Positions 9,326 through 17,908 of a stretch of 64,000 nt of DNA are shown here, piece after piece. The stretch is taken from assembly GCF_006442815.1 (NCBI RefSeq), contig NZ_VFVL01000004.1, positions 237,246 to 301,245 of the forward strand, in the 5' to 3' direction. Position 1 is the stretch's first letter; each line of letters starts with the position of its first letter. A program made the position numbers and the translations under genes. The notes under the pieces are model-generated. The model was not told the DNA's origin and made no database searches. It saw only the letters and a program-made list of their open reading frames with translations. The DNA is from Mesorhizobium sp. B2-4-3 (GTDB lineage Bacteria; Pseudomonadota; Alphaproteobacteria; Rhizobiales; Rhizobiaceae).

Positions 9326-9736
9326 TTAGAAAAACCCGTCGAGAAACGCCGCCGCCTCGTCCGAAATGCCCACGATCTTGTTGGTCGCCTGGCGGTAGAA
9401 CTTGAAATTGAGCTCGGTCTGCGGCCTTCCGTCCTGCCAGTCCTTGAAGCGCTTGAGCTCATCACGCCCCAATCGCTTGGCCGCCGACGCCGTGCGGCGG
9501 ATAGAGACGCTGACACGGGGCGTCTGCCGTTCGAGGTCGGGTCGTTTTGGGATTGCCTGGGATGACGTCACGACGCCACGAGCGACCAGCCCCTGCCCGC
9601 CTTCGTTCTCGCTGGCGAACAGGAAGACGACGTCGCTTTCGGCAATGGCCTTGCCACCATACATGGTTTTCTGGGCGGTGAAGACGAATGCTTCCGCCTG
9701 CGGATTTTCGATCTCGGCCTTGATGGCATATGCCAT
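9326..9736 (-). CDS. Conserved hypothetical protein, 136 aa
   Basis: Start MAYAIKAEIENPQ, end FLDGFF. It has no signal peptide or membrane segment. The middle (SDVVFLFASENEGGQGLVARG) has the alternating strand/Gly pattern of small beta-barrel folds such as PUA/EVE-like domains, but I cannot assign it. The C-terminal half is basic and helical (RLGRDELKRFKDWQDGRP, FYRQATNKIVG). It begins 3 bases after the aldose-epimerase stop, so it is almost certainly cotranscribed with that gene. Confidence 0.75.
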   Translation of the reverse strand: MAYAIKAEIENPQAEAFVFTAQKTMYGGKAIAESDVVFLFASENEGGQGLVARGVVTSSQAIPKRPDLERQTPRVSVSIRRTASAAKRLGRDELKRFKDWQDGRPQTELNFKFYRQATNKIVGISDEAAAFLDGFF

Positions 9737-9739
9737 GCC

Positions 9740-10615
9740 TCACGGGTCCCGGTTGAGGCCGATCCGGTAGCTCAGCACGCGCCGGGCGCCCGGCTCGATC
9801 AGCATGACACCCGGCTTGTCGGCGAGCTCGCCGTCGAAATCGATGGGACTGGCGATGCCGTGCCAGGGCTCGATGCACAGGAACGGCGCGCCGCCGGGCT
9901 TGGACCAGATGCCGAGCTCGTCGAAGCCCTGCCACGACATCTCGATCGCCGGTCCGCGCCCGGCGGCATAGCGCACGCTGGTGCTGGCCGGTCTGTCGAG
10001 GATGACGGCGTCGTCGTCGAACAGTCTTTCGGAAAGCGACAGCGTCTTTCCCTCGATGGGCGTCGGTTGCGGGGCCGGCAGCAGCAGGCCGTCCTTCAGA
10101 CGTCGGACCGGCGCCGGTTCATCCTCGGCGAAGGTCAACCTGTAGGCCTCCTTGGGCAGTTCCGGCAGCAGCGGCCAGTTGAACGCCGGATGCGCGCCGA
10201 TCGAGGCGGGCAGCGTCCCGTCGCCCGTGTTGGCGATCTCGAAGGTCACGCCGAGCTGCCGGGGTTTCAGCTCGTAGCCGATGGCCAGGCGAAAGGCGAA
10301 GGGATAGTGCTTCCGGGTCTCGGCGTCATCGGTCAGCACCAATGTGCAGGCGGTCGGCCCCTGCTCCGCCCAGGCAAAGCCCCTGTCGCGGGCAAAGCCG
10401 TGCTGCGTCATCGGATAGGTTTGGCTGCGATGCCGCAGCTGGTCGCCCTTGAGCCGGCCGACGATCGGGAACAGGACCGGCGAATGACGGCGCCAGGCTG
10501 GGCCCGCCTGCCACAGAAGCTCGGTGCCGTCGGCATCGCGCAGCGAGACCAGCTCGGCCCCCTGCCCGACGATGGTCGCCGAAATGCCGTCAGCGTGAAG
10601 CGTCAGTTGTTCCAT
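9740..10615 (-). CDS. Aldose 1-epimerase family protein (LacX-like)
   Basis: 291 aa galactose-mutarotase-fold protein. Recognisable parts are the N-terminal EQLTLHADGISATIVGQGAEL, RHSPVLFPIVGRLKGDQ, the MTQHGFARDRGFAW motif with the conserved His of the family, IGAHPAFNWPL with the second His, and CIEPWHGIASP with the C-terminal Glu. This pattern fits the LacX/YeaD-like subgroup rather than GalM itself. It probably interconverts anomers of a sugar or sugar phosphate; the substrate is not defined. It is followed at 3 bases by the 136-aa hypothetical protein. Confidence 0.85.
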   Translation of the reverse strand: MEQLTLHADGISATIVGQGAELVSLRDADGTELLWQAGPAWRRHSPVLFPIVGRLKGDQLRHRSQTYPMTQHGFARDRGFAWAEQGPTACTLVLTDDAETRKHYPFAFRLAIGYELKPRQLGVTFEIANTGDGTLPASIGAHPAFNWPLLPELPKEAYRLTFAEDEPAPVRRLKDGLLLPAPQPTPIEGKTLSLSERLFDDDAVILDRPASTSVRYAAGRGPAIEMSWQGFDELGIWSKPGGAPFLCIEPWHGIASPIDFDGELADKPGVMLIEPGARRVLSYRIGLNRDP

Positions 10616-10728
10616 TGCGTCCTCGCGGCTGGCTGGTCTGGCCGGCAGGCTAGCAAAAGGCCGCGCGTGAACTCAAGCGCGGGGGGGGGCGCCTCACCTT
10701 GGCCGTGGATGCCCTCGATGCAGCGTCG

Positions 10729-10759
10729 AAAAAATGGCCGGAGGTTTCCCTCCGGCCAT
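10729..10759 (-). terminator. Rho-independent terminator of the BI-1 family gene
   Basis: Perfect 11-bp stem ATGGCCGGAGG / CCTCCGGCCAT (10734-10744 with 10749-10759). On the - strand it is followed by TTTTTT. It lies 37 bases after the stop of the Bax-inhibitor-1 family gene. Confidence 0.85.
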
Positions 10760-10795
10760 GCCGAGATCGGCAGCGTTGCCTGCCACGGTCCGGGC

Positions 10796-11512
10796 CTATT
10801 CGCGCTCGCCGGTGAAATTCAGGAGCAGCTGGAAGATGTTGATGAAGTTCAGATAGAGCGAGAAGGCGCCGAAGACGGCGAGCTTCTGCTGCGATTCCGC
10901 ATCGAAGTTCTCCGCATACTGCTCCTTGATCGTCTGCGTGTCCCAGGCGGTCAGGCCGACGAAGACGGCAATGCCGATCACCGAGATGGCGAACTGCAGC
11001 GCAGTCGAGCCGAGGAACAGGTTGACCAGGCTGGCGATGACCACGCCGATCAGGCCCATGATCAGGAAGGACGAGAACTGCGTCAGGTCGCGCCTGGTCG
11101 TGTAGCCGTAGAGGCTGGTGGCGCCGAACATCGTGGCGGCGATGAAGAAGGTGCGCGCGATGCTGGTCGAGGTGAACACCAGGAACACCGAGGCAAGCGA
11201 AAGGCCCATGACGGCGCAGAAGGCCCAGAACATCGCCTGCGCGCCCGAGGCCGACATGGTCTGCATCCTGAACGAGAACAGCATGACGAAGGCGAGCGGC
11301 GCCAGCATCACCACCCATTTCAGCGGGCTGGAGAAGATCGGCACATAGAGCGCCGGCGTCGAGGCCACGAAGAACGCGACGAGGCCGGTGACGACGAGGC
11401 CGAGGCCCATATAGTTGTAGACGCGCAGCATGTGCTTGCGCAGGCCCTCGTCATAGACGGCTCCGGCCTGGACGCCGGCGCCCGTTCGGTATCCCAGATT
11501 GGGGCTGTTCAT
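10796..11512 (-). CDS. Bax inhibitor-1/YccA family membrane protein
   Basis: 238 aa inner-membrane protein with about seven hydrophobic helices, among them MGLGLVVTGLVAFFVAS, WVVMLAPLAFVMLF, AMFWAFCAVMGLSLASVFLV, FSSFLIMGLIGVVIASLVNL and FAISVIGIAVFVGLTAWDTQ. The last, together with the DTQTIKEQY acidic motif and the C-terminal SLYLNFINIFQLLL, is characteristic of the UPF0005/TMBIM family. Members are pH-sensitive calcium-leak-type channels or act in membrane protein quality control; the role here is not defined. The N-terminus is cytosolic (MNSPNLGYRTG). It follows the anti-sigma gene with a tandem duplication in between and has its own terminator. Confidence 0.92.
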   Translation of the reverse strand: MNSPNLGYRTGAGVQAGAVYDEGLRKHMLRVYNYMGLGLVVTGLVAFFVASTPALYVPIFSSPLKWVVMLAPLAFVMLFSFRMQTMSASGAQAMFWAFCAVMGLSLASVFLVFTSTSIARTFFIAATMFGATSLYGYTTRRDLTQFSSFLIMGLIGVVIASLVNLFLGSTALQFAISVIGIAVFVGLTAWDTQTIKEQYAENFDAESQQKLAVFGAFSLYLNFINIFQLLLNFTGERE

Positions 11513-11526
11513 TTGGTTCTCCTTGG

Positions 11527-11562
11527 TTCTCAGTAGAGGGTCTGTTCTCAGTAGAGGGTTCT
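11527..11562. repeat. 18-bp tandem duplication spanning a stop codon
   Basis: Two adjacent copies: ttctcagtagagggtctg (11527-11544) and ttctcagtagagggttct (11545-11562). The first 15 bases are identical. The second copy encodes the C-terminus and stop of the anti-sigma factor (TLY-stop on the - strand); the first lies just behind it, so the final codons and stop are duplicated. Confidence 0.85.
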
Positions 11563-12321
11563 AGCGAGTTTCTCGGCGGCACGGTCGAGATTGCCGGCGC
11601 CGCTGCGTCCGACCACGGCATAGGCGACCTCGCCGATCTGGAAATACGCGGTTGAAATGTCATCGGAGGGCGCGATCGTCGGCTTCACCACATCGAACGT
11701 GCCGGGCCTGATGGCGAACAGCGAGACAAGGCCGAGATCCTTGGTCTCCACCGCCACCTCGACGCTCGGGCCGAATTGCGAGGGATAGACCTGGACGTCG
11801 CGGACCTTCCAGTCGTCGGGCAGCGACGGCATCACGATCGCGGTGGCGGCGCGGATATCATCGGCGTCGTAGCCCGGCGCCTCTTGCTGCGACGGCATCG
11901 TCTCGCGCACCAACGTCGTGCGGTGCGCCCGGACCGCATCCTCGACATAGGCCGGCGGCTGCGTCGAGGCGACCACCTTGGTGACCGCGATCGGCCCGAA
12001 AATGCCGTTGGCAAGCCAGCCCGCCGCGACCAGCACGGCCGCGGCCGCGGCGCGCTGCAGCACGGCAAGGATACGGCCCCTGGCAAGCGCCCTTTCCAGC
12101 CGTCGCGCCGCTTCTGTCGCGGCTGGACGCGCCCTACCGATGGGGCCTGCAAGTGCTACTCGCAGTTCATCGCGCGTCCTCAAATCGGACATCACGCGCG
12201 CCGCCGCTTCCGGGCGCGCGGCGAGGAACGCCTCGACCTCGATGCGGCGGGCGACATCCAGTTGATCGTCGACATAGGCGTCGAGATCGGCATCGGTTAC
12301 GGGGTCGACAATGGCGGTCAT
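11548..12321 (-). CDS. Membrane-bound anti-sigma factor
   Basis: 257 aa, start MTAIVDPVTDADLDAYVDDQ. The acidic N-terminal domain with LDVARRIEVEAFLAARPEAAARV is the pattern seen in rhizobial ECF anti-sigma factors. A single transmembrane helix at about residues 84-106 ([19 protein letters not shown]...) separates it from a C-terminal domain predicted to be periplasmic. There is no HxxxCxxC zinc motif, so it is not a zinc-type (ZAS) sensor. Its ATG overlaps the sigma-factor stop (ATGA), the usual coupling of a sigma with its inhibitor. The signal sensed is unknown. Confidence 0.82.
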   Translation of the reverse strand: MTAIVDPVTDADLDAYVDDQLDVARRIEVEAFLAARPEAAARVMSDLRTRDELRVALAGPIGRARPAATEAARRLERALARGRILAVLQRAAAAAVLVAAGWLANGIFGPIAVTKVVASTQPPAYVEDAVRAHRTTLVRETMPSQQEAPGYDADDIRAATAIVMPSLPDDWKVRDVQVYPSQFGPSVEVAVETKDLGLVSLFAIRPGTFDVVKPTIAPSDDISTAYFQIGEVAYAVVGRSGAGNLDRAAEKLARTLY

Positions 12322-12869
12322 TGATCGTCTCCCACGATCCTGAGATGAGGCCTGGCTTTCGACGCCGCGCCCTCCTCCATCTCGCGAAGCGCGGCACGCG
12401 CGCGGCCGATGCGCGACATCAAGGTTCCGAGCGGCACGCCGATGACATCGGCGGCCTGCTGGTAGGAAAGCCCCTCGATGGCGACGAGGTGCAGGGCGGA
12501 GCGCTGCTCCTCCGGGAGCGAAAGAAACGCTTCCCGGACCTGGGACAGGCGCACCGCATGGTCCTGCGACGCCGGCATGCTTTGGTCGGCGACAAGGCCG
12601 GCCTGCTCGACGCGCGCCGCCTCGGAGCGGCGCGAGCGCATGCGGTCGATGAAGATGTTGTGCACGATCGCCAGGAGCCAAGCGCGCAGATTGCCGCTTG
12701 AGCGAAAGGTCGCGCGCCGCTCATAGGCGCGCACCAGCGCGTCATGGACGAGATCCTCGGCGTCGGCGCTATCGCGCGTCAGCGAGCGCGCGTAGCGCCG
12801 CAGCGACCCCAACTGACCGACGATATCGAAGCGTGCCATCGACCGTTTCATGCCCTGTTTACGGAGCAT
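12318..12869 (-). CDS. ECF RNA polymerase sigma factor
   Basis: 183 aa with only regions 2 and 4, typical of ECF sigmas. Region 2 is DSADAEDLVHDALVRAYE...LRAWLLAIVHNIFID (about 34-76). Region 4 is LSLPEEQRSALHLVAIEGLS...GVPLGTLMSRIGRARAALR with the helix-turn-helix. A second in-frame ATG (12851) is possible. It overlaps the anti-sigma gene. About 10-30 bases upstream of its start there is an inverted repeat GGGATT/AATCCC. No NepR or PhyR gene is nearby, so this is not the general stress EcfG locus. Confidence 0.9.
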   Translation of the reverse strand: MLRKQGMKRSMARFDIVGQLGSLRRYARSLTRDSADAEDLVHDALVRAYERRATFRSSGNLRAWLLAIVHNIFIDRMRSRRSEAARVEQAGLVADQSMPASQDHAVRLSQVREAFLSLPEEQRSALHLVAIEGLSYQQAADVIGVPLGTLMSRIGRARAALREMEEGAASKARPHLRIVGDDQ

Positions 12870-12984
12870 GTAGGGATTTTAATCCCCTGCCCGGCATTTC
12901 TTTTCGTGCCGCCGGCTCTAAGGAAACCGCTGGCGCGGCGGTGTCGATTTGCGTATCACTCCGCCGCCATAGGAGTCCTTTTCG

Positions 12985-14169
12985 ATGTTCGAGACCCTGC
13001 AGCCCGCGCCCGCCGACAAGATCCTTGCCCTGATCGGCCTTTATCGCAACGATCCACGGCCCGGCAAAGTCGATCTCGGTGTCGGCGTCTACAAGGACAT
13101 CGACGGCAGGACGCCGGTGATGCGCGCCGTGCGCGAGGCCGAAAAGCGGCTGCTGGCCAGCCAGGATACCAAGACCTATCTCGGCCTTGCCGGCGACACC
13201 GGCTTCAACGCCGCCATGATCAACCTCGCCTTTGGCGAGAATGCCGACCATTCGCGCATCCGCGCGGCACAGGCGCCGGGCGGATCCGGCGCGCTCAGGC
13301 TGGTGGCGGAGCTTCTGCAGCGCACGCGTCCCGGCGCGACCGTGTGGCTGTCCGATCCGACCTGGCCGAACCATCCGCCGGTGATGCGCGCCGCCGGTCT
13401 GCAAGTCCGCGACTATCCCTATTTCGATGCCGCTTCCGGCGCTGTCCGCTTCGACGAGATGCTGGCGACGCTCAGGACGGCCAACAGCGGCGATGTCGTG
13501 CTGCTGCATGGCTGCTGCCACAACCCGACCGGCGCCAATCTGGATACTGCGCAGTGGGCCAAGGTCGCCGACGTGCTGCTGGAGCGCGGCTTGCTGCCTT
13601 TCGTCGACATCGCCTATCAGGGCTTTGGCGAGGGCCTCGACGCCGATGCCGCCGGCCTGCGGCTGCTGGCCGACAAGGTGCCGGAAATGGTTGTCGCCTC
13701 GAGCTGCTCGAAGAATTTCGCCGTCTATCGCGACCGTGTCGGCGCCGCGATGATCATGGCCAAGGACGGCGCCCAGGCGGATGTGGCGATGAGCCAGATG
13801 CTGGCGGCGGCGCGCGCGCTCTATTCGATGCCGCCGGACCATGGCGCGACGGCCGTGCGCATGGTGCTCGAAGACGCTGCCCTGAAGAAGGATTGGGAAA
13901 CCGAGCTTGAGGAGATGCGGCTGCGCATGCTCAGGCTGCGCGTCGCTTTCGCCGAGGCGTTGCGCCGGCAGTCCAACTCCGACCGCTTCGATTTCGTCGC
14001 CAGCCATCGCGGCATGTTTTCGCGACTCGGGCTGACCGAGGCGCAAGTCGAACGCCTGCGCGCCGAACACGCCGTCTATATGGTCGGCGACAGCCGCATC
14101 AACGTGGCTGGCCTGCCGGAGGACGGCATGGACGATCTCGCCAAGGCGATCGTCTCGGTGCTCGACTAG
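12985..14169 (+). CDS. Aromatic/aspartate aminotransferase (class I, TyrB-like)
   Basis: 394 aa PLP enzyme transferring amino groups between aspartate or aromatic amino acids and 2-oxo acids. Family signatures: LFNDPRPGKVDLGVGVYKD-type start (here IGLYRNDPRPGKVDLGVGVY), GGSGALRL, HGCCHNPTGANLD, and the PLP-lysine segment SSCSKNFAVYRDRVGA. The terminal AVYMVGDSRINVAGLPEDGM fits the subgroup Iα ending. Aspartate versus aromatic preference cannot be decided from sequence. Monocistronic; followed by a RIME-like repeat. Confidence 0.92.
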   Translation: MFETLQPAPADKILALIGLYRNDPRPGKVDLGVGVYKDIDGRTPVMRAVREAEKRLLASQDTKTYLGLAGDTGFNAAMINLAFGENADHSRIRAAQAPGGSGALRLVAELLQRTRPGATVWLSDPTWPNHPPVMRAAGLQVRDYPYFDAASGAVRFDEMLATLRTANSGDVVLLHGCCHNPTGANLDTAQWAKVADVLLERGLLPFVDIAYQGFGEGLDADAAGLRLLADKVPEMVVASSCSKNFAVYRDRVGAAMIMAKDGAQADVAMSQMLAAARALYSMPPDHGATAVRMVLEDAALKKDWETELEEMRLRMLRLRVAFAEALRRQSNSDRFDFVASHRGMFSRLGLTEAQVERLRAEHAVYMVGDSRINVAGLPEDGMDDLAKAIVSVLD

Positions 14170-14170
14170 G

Positions 14171-14282
14171 GCCGGATGATTTCAGGTCGAAACGACCGGA
14201 AATCTGAATCCGGCTCTAAATCAAAGAGATAGAGCATTATGTCGCCCGAAAGCCGCTTCACACTTTTCGGCATCATGCTCTG
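14171..14282 (+). repeat. RIME-like palindromic intergenic element, copy 1
   Basis: About 110 bp with two hairpins: gatttcaggtcg...cgaccggaaatc at the left, and an agagcattatg...catcatgctct pair at the right. The reverse complement of 25423-25539 aligns along its whole length with few mismatches (for example ctctaaatcaaagaga/aagtagagcat and cacttttcggcatcatgctct). Such elements are scattered between genes in Rhizobium and Mesorhizobium. Confidence 0.85.
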
Positions 14283-14352
14283 GTCTGTGGACAACTCGGT
14301 TCAGCGTCCGGCCAGGATTGGTCGGACGCCGGCCGCGGGATAGGCTTAATTC

Positions 14353-15177
14353 ATGAAGCCCTCCAAGGACATTTCCCGGTTGATCGAGATCATGGCGGCG
14401 CTCAGGGCGCCGAAGACCGGCTGCCCCTGGGATATCGAGCAGAATTTCTCGACCATCGCGCCCTACACGATCGAGGAGGCCTATGAAGTGGCCGACGCGA
14501 TCGCGCGCGGCGATCTCGACGATCTGCGCGAGGAGCTGGGCGATCTGCTGCTGCAAGTCGTCTACCATGCGCAGATGGCCGAGGAGATCGGCGAGTTCGC
14601 TTTCGGGGATGTCGTCGAGGCCATCACCACCAAGATGATCCGCCGCCATCCGCACGTCTTCGGCGACGAGGAGGCGCGCAGTGCCGGCATGGCCAAGGGC
14701 ATGTGGGAGAAGATCAAGACCGCCGAAAAGGCCGAGAAGCGCGACGCCCGCATCGCGCGCGGGCTCGACCCGGAAGATCACGGCAAGGGTTTTCTCGACA
14801 GCGTGCCGGTCGCGCTCCCTGCCCTGACGCGTGCCCTGAAACTGCAGGAGAAGGCCGCGCGCGTCGGCTTCGACTGGAGCGAGGCGGCTCCCATCCTGGA
14901 CAAGATCGAGGAAGAGATTGGCGAACTGCGCGAGGCACTCGCCGGGGGCGACGCCGCACCCATCAAGGACGAGTTCGGCGACATGCTGTTTGCCGTCGTC
15001 AATCTCGGCCGCCACCTCAAGCTCGATTCGGAAGCGGCGCTCAGCGGCACCAACGAAAAGTTCCGTTCGCGATTCCACTATGTCGAGCAGGCTCTGGACG
15101 CTTCCGGCGGTTCTCTGGAGAAGGCGACGCTCGACGAGATGGAAGCGCTCTGGCAGCAGGCCAAAAGCGCCAAATAA
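14353..15177 (+). CDS. mazG: Nucleoside triphosphate pyrophosphohydrolase
   Basis: 274 aa with tandem MazG domains. The first has CPWDIEQ and EEAYEVADAI...DDLREELGDLLLQVVYHAQ; the second has EEIGELREAL...IKDEFGDMLFAVVNLGRHL. Both show the EExxE/ExxD metal pattern. It hydrolyses non-canonical or damaged NTPs (and, in E. coli, modulates (p)ppGpp-linked survival). It is convergent with hflX, 8 bases apart. The start MKPSKDISRLIEIMAALR fits the family. Confidence 0.94.
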   Translation: MKPSKDISRLIEIMAALRAPKTGCPWDIEQNFSTIAPYTIEEAYEVADAIARGDLDDLREELGDLLLQVVYHAQMAEEIGEFAFGDVVEAITTKMIRRHPHVFGDEEARSAGMAKGMWEKIKTAEKAEKRDARIARGLDPEDHGKGFLDSVPVALPALTRALKLQEKAARVGFDWSEAAPILDKIEEEIGELREALAGGDAAPIKDEFGDMLFAVVNLGRHLKLDSEAALSGTNEKFRSRFHYVEQALDASGGSLEKATLDEMEALWQQAKSAK

Positions 15178-15185
15178 ACAGCGGT

Positions 15186-16574
15186 TTAGCTGCCGTTCTT
15201 GCGATGCAGGCGGCTCTCGATTTCCTGCCTGGCGTTGTGCGTGGCGGTCAGCGAGAGGGTGACGCTTCCGTCTTCATTGTCGGTGCGCGAAACGACGTCG
15301 CCGTTGCGGTAGAGCCAGTCGACCTGCCCGAGCTGGGCAGGGCTCAACGTCACCGTCATCGTTTCCAGCTCGCCCGACACCCGCGTCTCGATGAGCGCTT
15401 TCAGCGTGTCCAGTCCTTCGCCGGTCACCGCTGAAATGGCTATCGGCGGAGACTTGCCGCTTGCCCCTTCGTCAAGCAGCCGCTCGCGATTGCCTTCGTC
15501 GAGCAGATCGATCTTGTTCCAGACCTCGATCACGCGGCTCGCGTCGGCGGCGTCGACGCCGAGATCGCCAAGGATGCGTTCGACGTCCTCAGCCTGGGCG
15601 GCCGTGTCAGGGTCGGAGATGTCGCGCAGATGCAGCACGAGGTCCGCCTCGACCACCTCTTCCAGCGTCGCCCGGAAGGCGGCGACCAGATGCGTCGGCA
15701 AATCGGAGATGAAGCCCACCGTGTCCGATAGGATGACCGGCGTGCCGTGCGGCAGCCGCACGCGCCGCAACGTCGGATCGAGCGTCGCGAACAGCATGTC
15801 CTCGGCCAGCACCCCTGCCCCGGTCAGCCGGTTGAACAGCGTCGACTTGCCAGCATTGGTGTAGCCGACGATCGCCACCACCGGGAAAGGCACCTTCTTG
15901 CGCTTGGCGCGGTGCAGGTCGCGGGTACGGCGCACCGTCTCCAGCTCGTGTTTCAGCTTGGTGATCTTGTCCTGCAGGATGCGGCGGTCGGATTCGATCT
16001 GGGTTTCGCCCGGGCCGCCGAGGAACCCGGCGCCGCCACGCTGCCGCTCGAGGTGGGTCCAGCTCCGTACCAGGCGGCCCTTCTGATAGTTGAGATGGGC
16101 GAGCTCGACCTGCAGCGTGCCTTCCTTGGTGCGCGCCCGCTCGCCGAAGATCTCGAGGATGAGCCCGGTGCGATCGAGCACCTTGGCGTTCAGTTCCTTT
16201 TCGAGATTGCGCTGCTGCACCGGGGTCAGCGGATGGTCGACAATGACCAGCTCCGCCTTGCGTTCCTTCACGATATCCGCGAACTCGGCCACCTTGCCGC
16301 TGCCGAGCAGCGTGGCCGGCCGCGGATCGGCAACCGTCACCACCGCGGTGTGAACCGGGTTGAGATCGATGGCGCTGGCAAGGCCGACTGCTTCGTCGTG
16401 GCGTGCATCCGCCGAACGGCTCAGACGCGGACGGCTCGACTCGTCGTCGCCGCGCGGCTGGCGGGTAAGCACCGGCACAATGACGACGGCCCGGGTCGGA
16501 TCCTTGGATTCCGGCCCGAGTTGATGTCCTTGTTTTCCGCGAACGCTGCGGTCCGCGTCCTTATCACGTGCCAA
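15186..16574 (-). CDS. hflX: Ribosome-associated GTPase HflX
   Basis: 462 aa TRAFAC GTPase that binds and splits or rescues ribosomes. The N-terminal HflX domain holds VIVDHPLTPVQQRNLEKEL and GFLGGPGETQIESDRR, the Gly-rich family hallmark. The G domain holds GYTNAGKSTLFNRLTG (G1), DTVGFISDLP (G3) and NKIDLLDE (G4). It begins with TTG immediately after the hfq stop, with no gap, so it is translated from the hfq message. hfq-hflX is a conserved pair. Confidence 0.95.
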   Translation of the reverse strand: MARDKDADRSVRGKQGHQLGPESKDPTRAVVIVPVLTRQPRGDDESSRPRLSRSADARHDEAVGLASAIDLNPVHTAVVTVADPRPATLLGSGKVAEFADIVKERKAELVIVDHPLTPVQQRNLEKELNAKVLDRTGLILEIFGERARTKEGTLQVELAHLNYQKGRLVRSWTHLERQRGGAGFLGGPGETQIESDRRILQDKITKLKHELETVRRTRDLHRAKRKKVPFPVVAIVGYTNAGKSTLFNRLTGAGVLAEDMLFATLDPTLRRVRLPHGTPVILSDTVGFISDLPTHLVAAFRATLEEVVEADLVLHLRDISDPDTAAQAEDVERILGDLGVDAADASRVIEVWNKIDLLDEGNRERLLDEGASGKSPPIAISAVTGEGLDTLKALIETRVSGELETMTVTLSPAQLGQVDWLYRNGDVVSRTDNEDGSVTLSLTATHNARQEIESRLHRKNGS

Positions 16575-16820
16575 TCAGGCGCCCTGGCTTTCCTCGCCAT
16601 CGAACATCTGAACCGGCTGGCTCGGCATGATCGTGGAAATGGCGTGCTTGTAGACGAGCTGGGAGTGCCCGTCGCGCCGCAACAACACACAAAAATTGTC
16701 GAACGAAGTGACGACGCCGGTCAGCTTCACGCCGTTGATGAGGAAGATGGTAAGTGGATTTTTGCTCTTGCGAACTGAATTCAGGAACAGGTCCTGAAGG
16801 TTTTGCGATCGTTCCGCCAT
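16575..16820 (-). CDS. hfq: RNA chaperone Hfq
   Basis: 81 aa Sm-fold protein that forms a hexamer and matches small RNAs with mRNAs. The Sm1 motif is [22 protein letters not shown] and Sm2 is [16 protein letters not shown]; the YKHA core that binds U-rich RNA is intact. The C-terminal tail is short, as in rhizobia. It is directly followed by hflX. The 140-base gap upstream towards dat probably carries its promoter. Confidence 0.97.
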   Translation of the reverse strand: MAERSQNLQDLFLNSVRKSKNPLTIFLINGVKLTGVVTSFDNFCVLLRRDGHSQLVYKHAISTIMPSQPVQMFDGEESQGA

Positions 16821-16963
16821 TTTTCTTGTCTTTCGCCGATCCCCTTCGGTTTACGGGCCAATGCGCCAAATTACGCGGCACCTGTCAAGCGCGCAAACCC
16901 CCTCTTGCCGACACAATGGCAAGCAGAATGAGATAGTTGAGGTTACTTCCAGTTGTGCGGTTA

Positions 16964-17833
16964 TCAGGCTGGACTTTTTTCCGCAACGTCAAAAAAGGCC
17001 TGCCGCAACGAAAGTGTCACGGAACCAGGATGGCCATTCGCGATCGGCGCGCCGTCGATTTCCACCACCGGCATGGCGATCGTCGTCGCCGAACTGATGA
17101 AAGCCTCCCTGGCCGCCTTGGCTTCGGCGACCGAAAACCCGCGTTCCTCGATCTTGAGGCCGAGCTTTGCGGCGACATCGAAAAGCGTCGTGCGGGTGAT
17201 GCCGCGCAGGATGCCGTGCTCGGCCGGCCGGGTCACCAGCACGCCGTCGCGGGTGACGATCCAGGCGTTGGACGAGCCGCCTTCCTTGACGTTGCCGTCG
17301 GTGTCGACGAACCAGGCTTCCTGGGCGCCGGCTTCCTTGGCCTTCTGCTTGGCGAGCACATTGGGCAAGAGGCCCGTGCTCTTGATGTCGACGCGGTCCC
17401 AGCGATTCTCAGGCACGGTGATGACCTTGATGCCGGTCTCCACCCGCTTCGCGCCCGCGGCCGGATCGGCTTTCCTGGCGGTTATGACCAGGGAAGGCCT
17501 TGTGCCCGCGGGCGGAAACACGAACTCGCGGCTGGCGACGCCGCGCGTCACCTGGAGATAGACGAGGCCGTCGACCACGCCGTTGCGATTGACCACCTCG
17601 CGCAGCAGCACCGGCAGGACGCTTTCGGAGACCGGCCAGGCGATCGACAGTTCCTTCAGCGAGCGCTTGAGCCGGGCAAGATGGCGCGGCATGTCGACGA
17701 TATGGCCGCGCGCCACCTCGCAGACCTCATAGACGCCATCCGCGAACTGGTAGCCGCGGTCCTCGATATGGACACTGGCTTGGGCATGGACGACATAGCG
17801 CCCGTTGACATAGGCAATGCGCGGCATCGGCAT
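16964..17833 (-). CDS. dat: D-amino acid aminotransferase (fold IV PLP enzyme)
   Basis: 289 aa. PLP Lys is K151 in RVDIKSTGLLPNVLAKQKA, and NVKEGGSSNAWIV provides the Glu that contacts the PLP ring nitrogen. The start AYVNGRYVVHAQASVHIEDRGYQFADGVYEV is typical of D-amino acid transaminases and differs from the IlvE signature. It would make D-alanine/D-glutamate equivalents from 2-oxo acids. Branched-chain or aminodeoxychorismate lyase homology makes the exact substrate less certain. It lies between ntrX and hfq, a conserved rhizobial order. Confidence 0.88.
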   Translation of the reverse strand: MPMPRIAYVNGRYVVHAQASVHIEDRGYQFADGVYEVCEVARGHIVDMPRHLARLKRSLKELSIAWPVSESVLPVLLREVVNRNGVVDGLVYLQVTRGVASREFVFPPAGTRPSLVITARKADPAAGAKRVETGIKVITVPENRWDRVDIKSTGLLPNVLAKQKAKEAGAQEAWFVDTDGNVKEGGSSNAWIVTRDGVLVTRPAEHGILRGITRTTLFDVAAKLGLKIEERGFSVAEAKAAREAFISSATTIAMPVVEIDGAPIANGHPGSVTLSLRQAFFDVAEKSPA

Positions 17834-17908
17834 CCTCAGGGAAATGTCCGGCTTTCTTAGGCGATTCCGCCGCTGCCGTACCAGACAATCGGCTGAGCCA
17901 CGCCGGTC

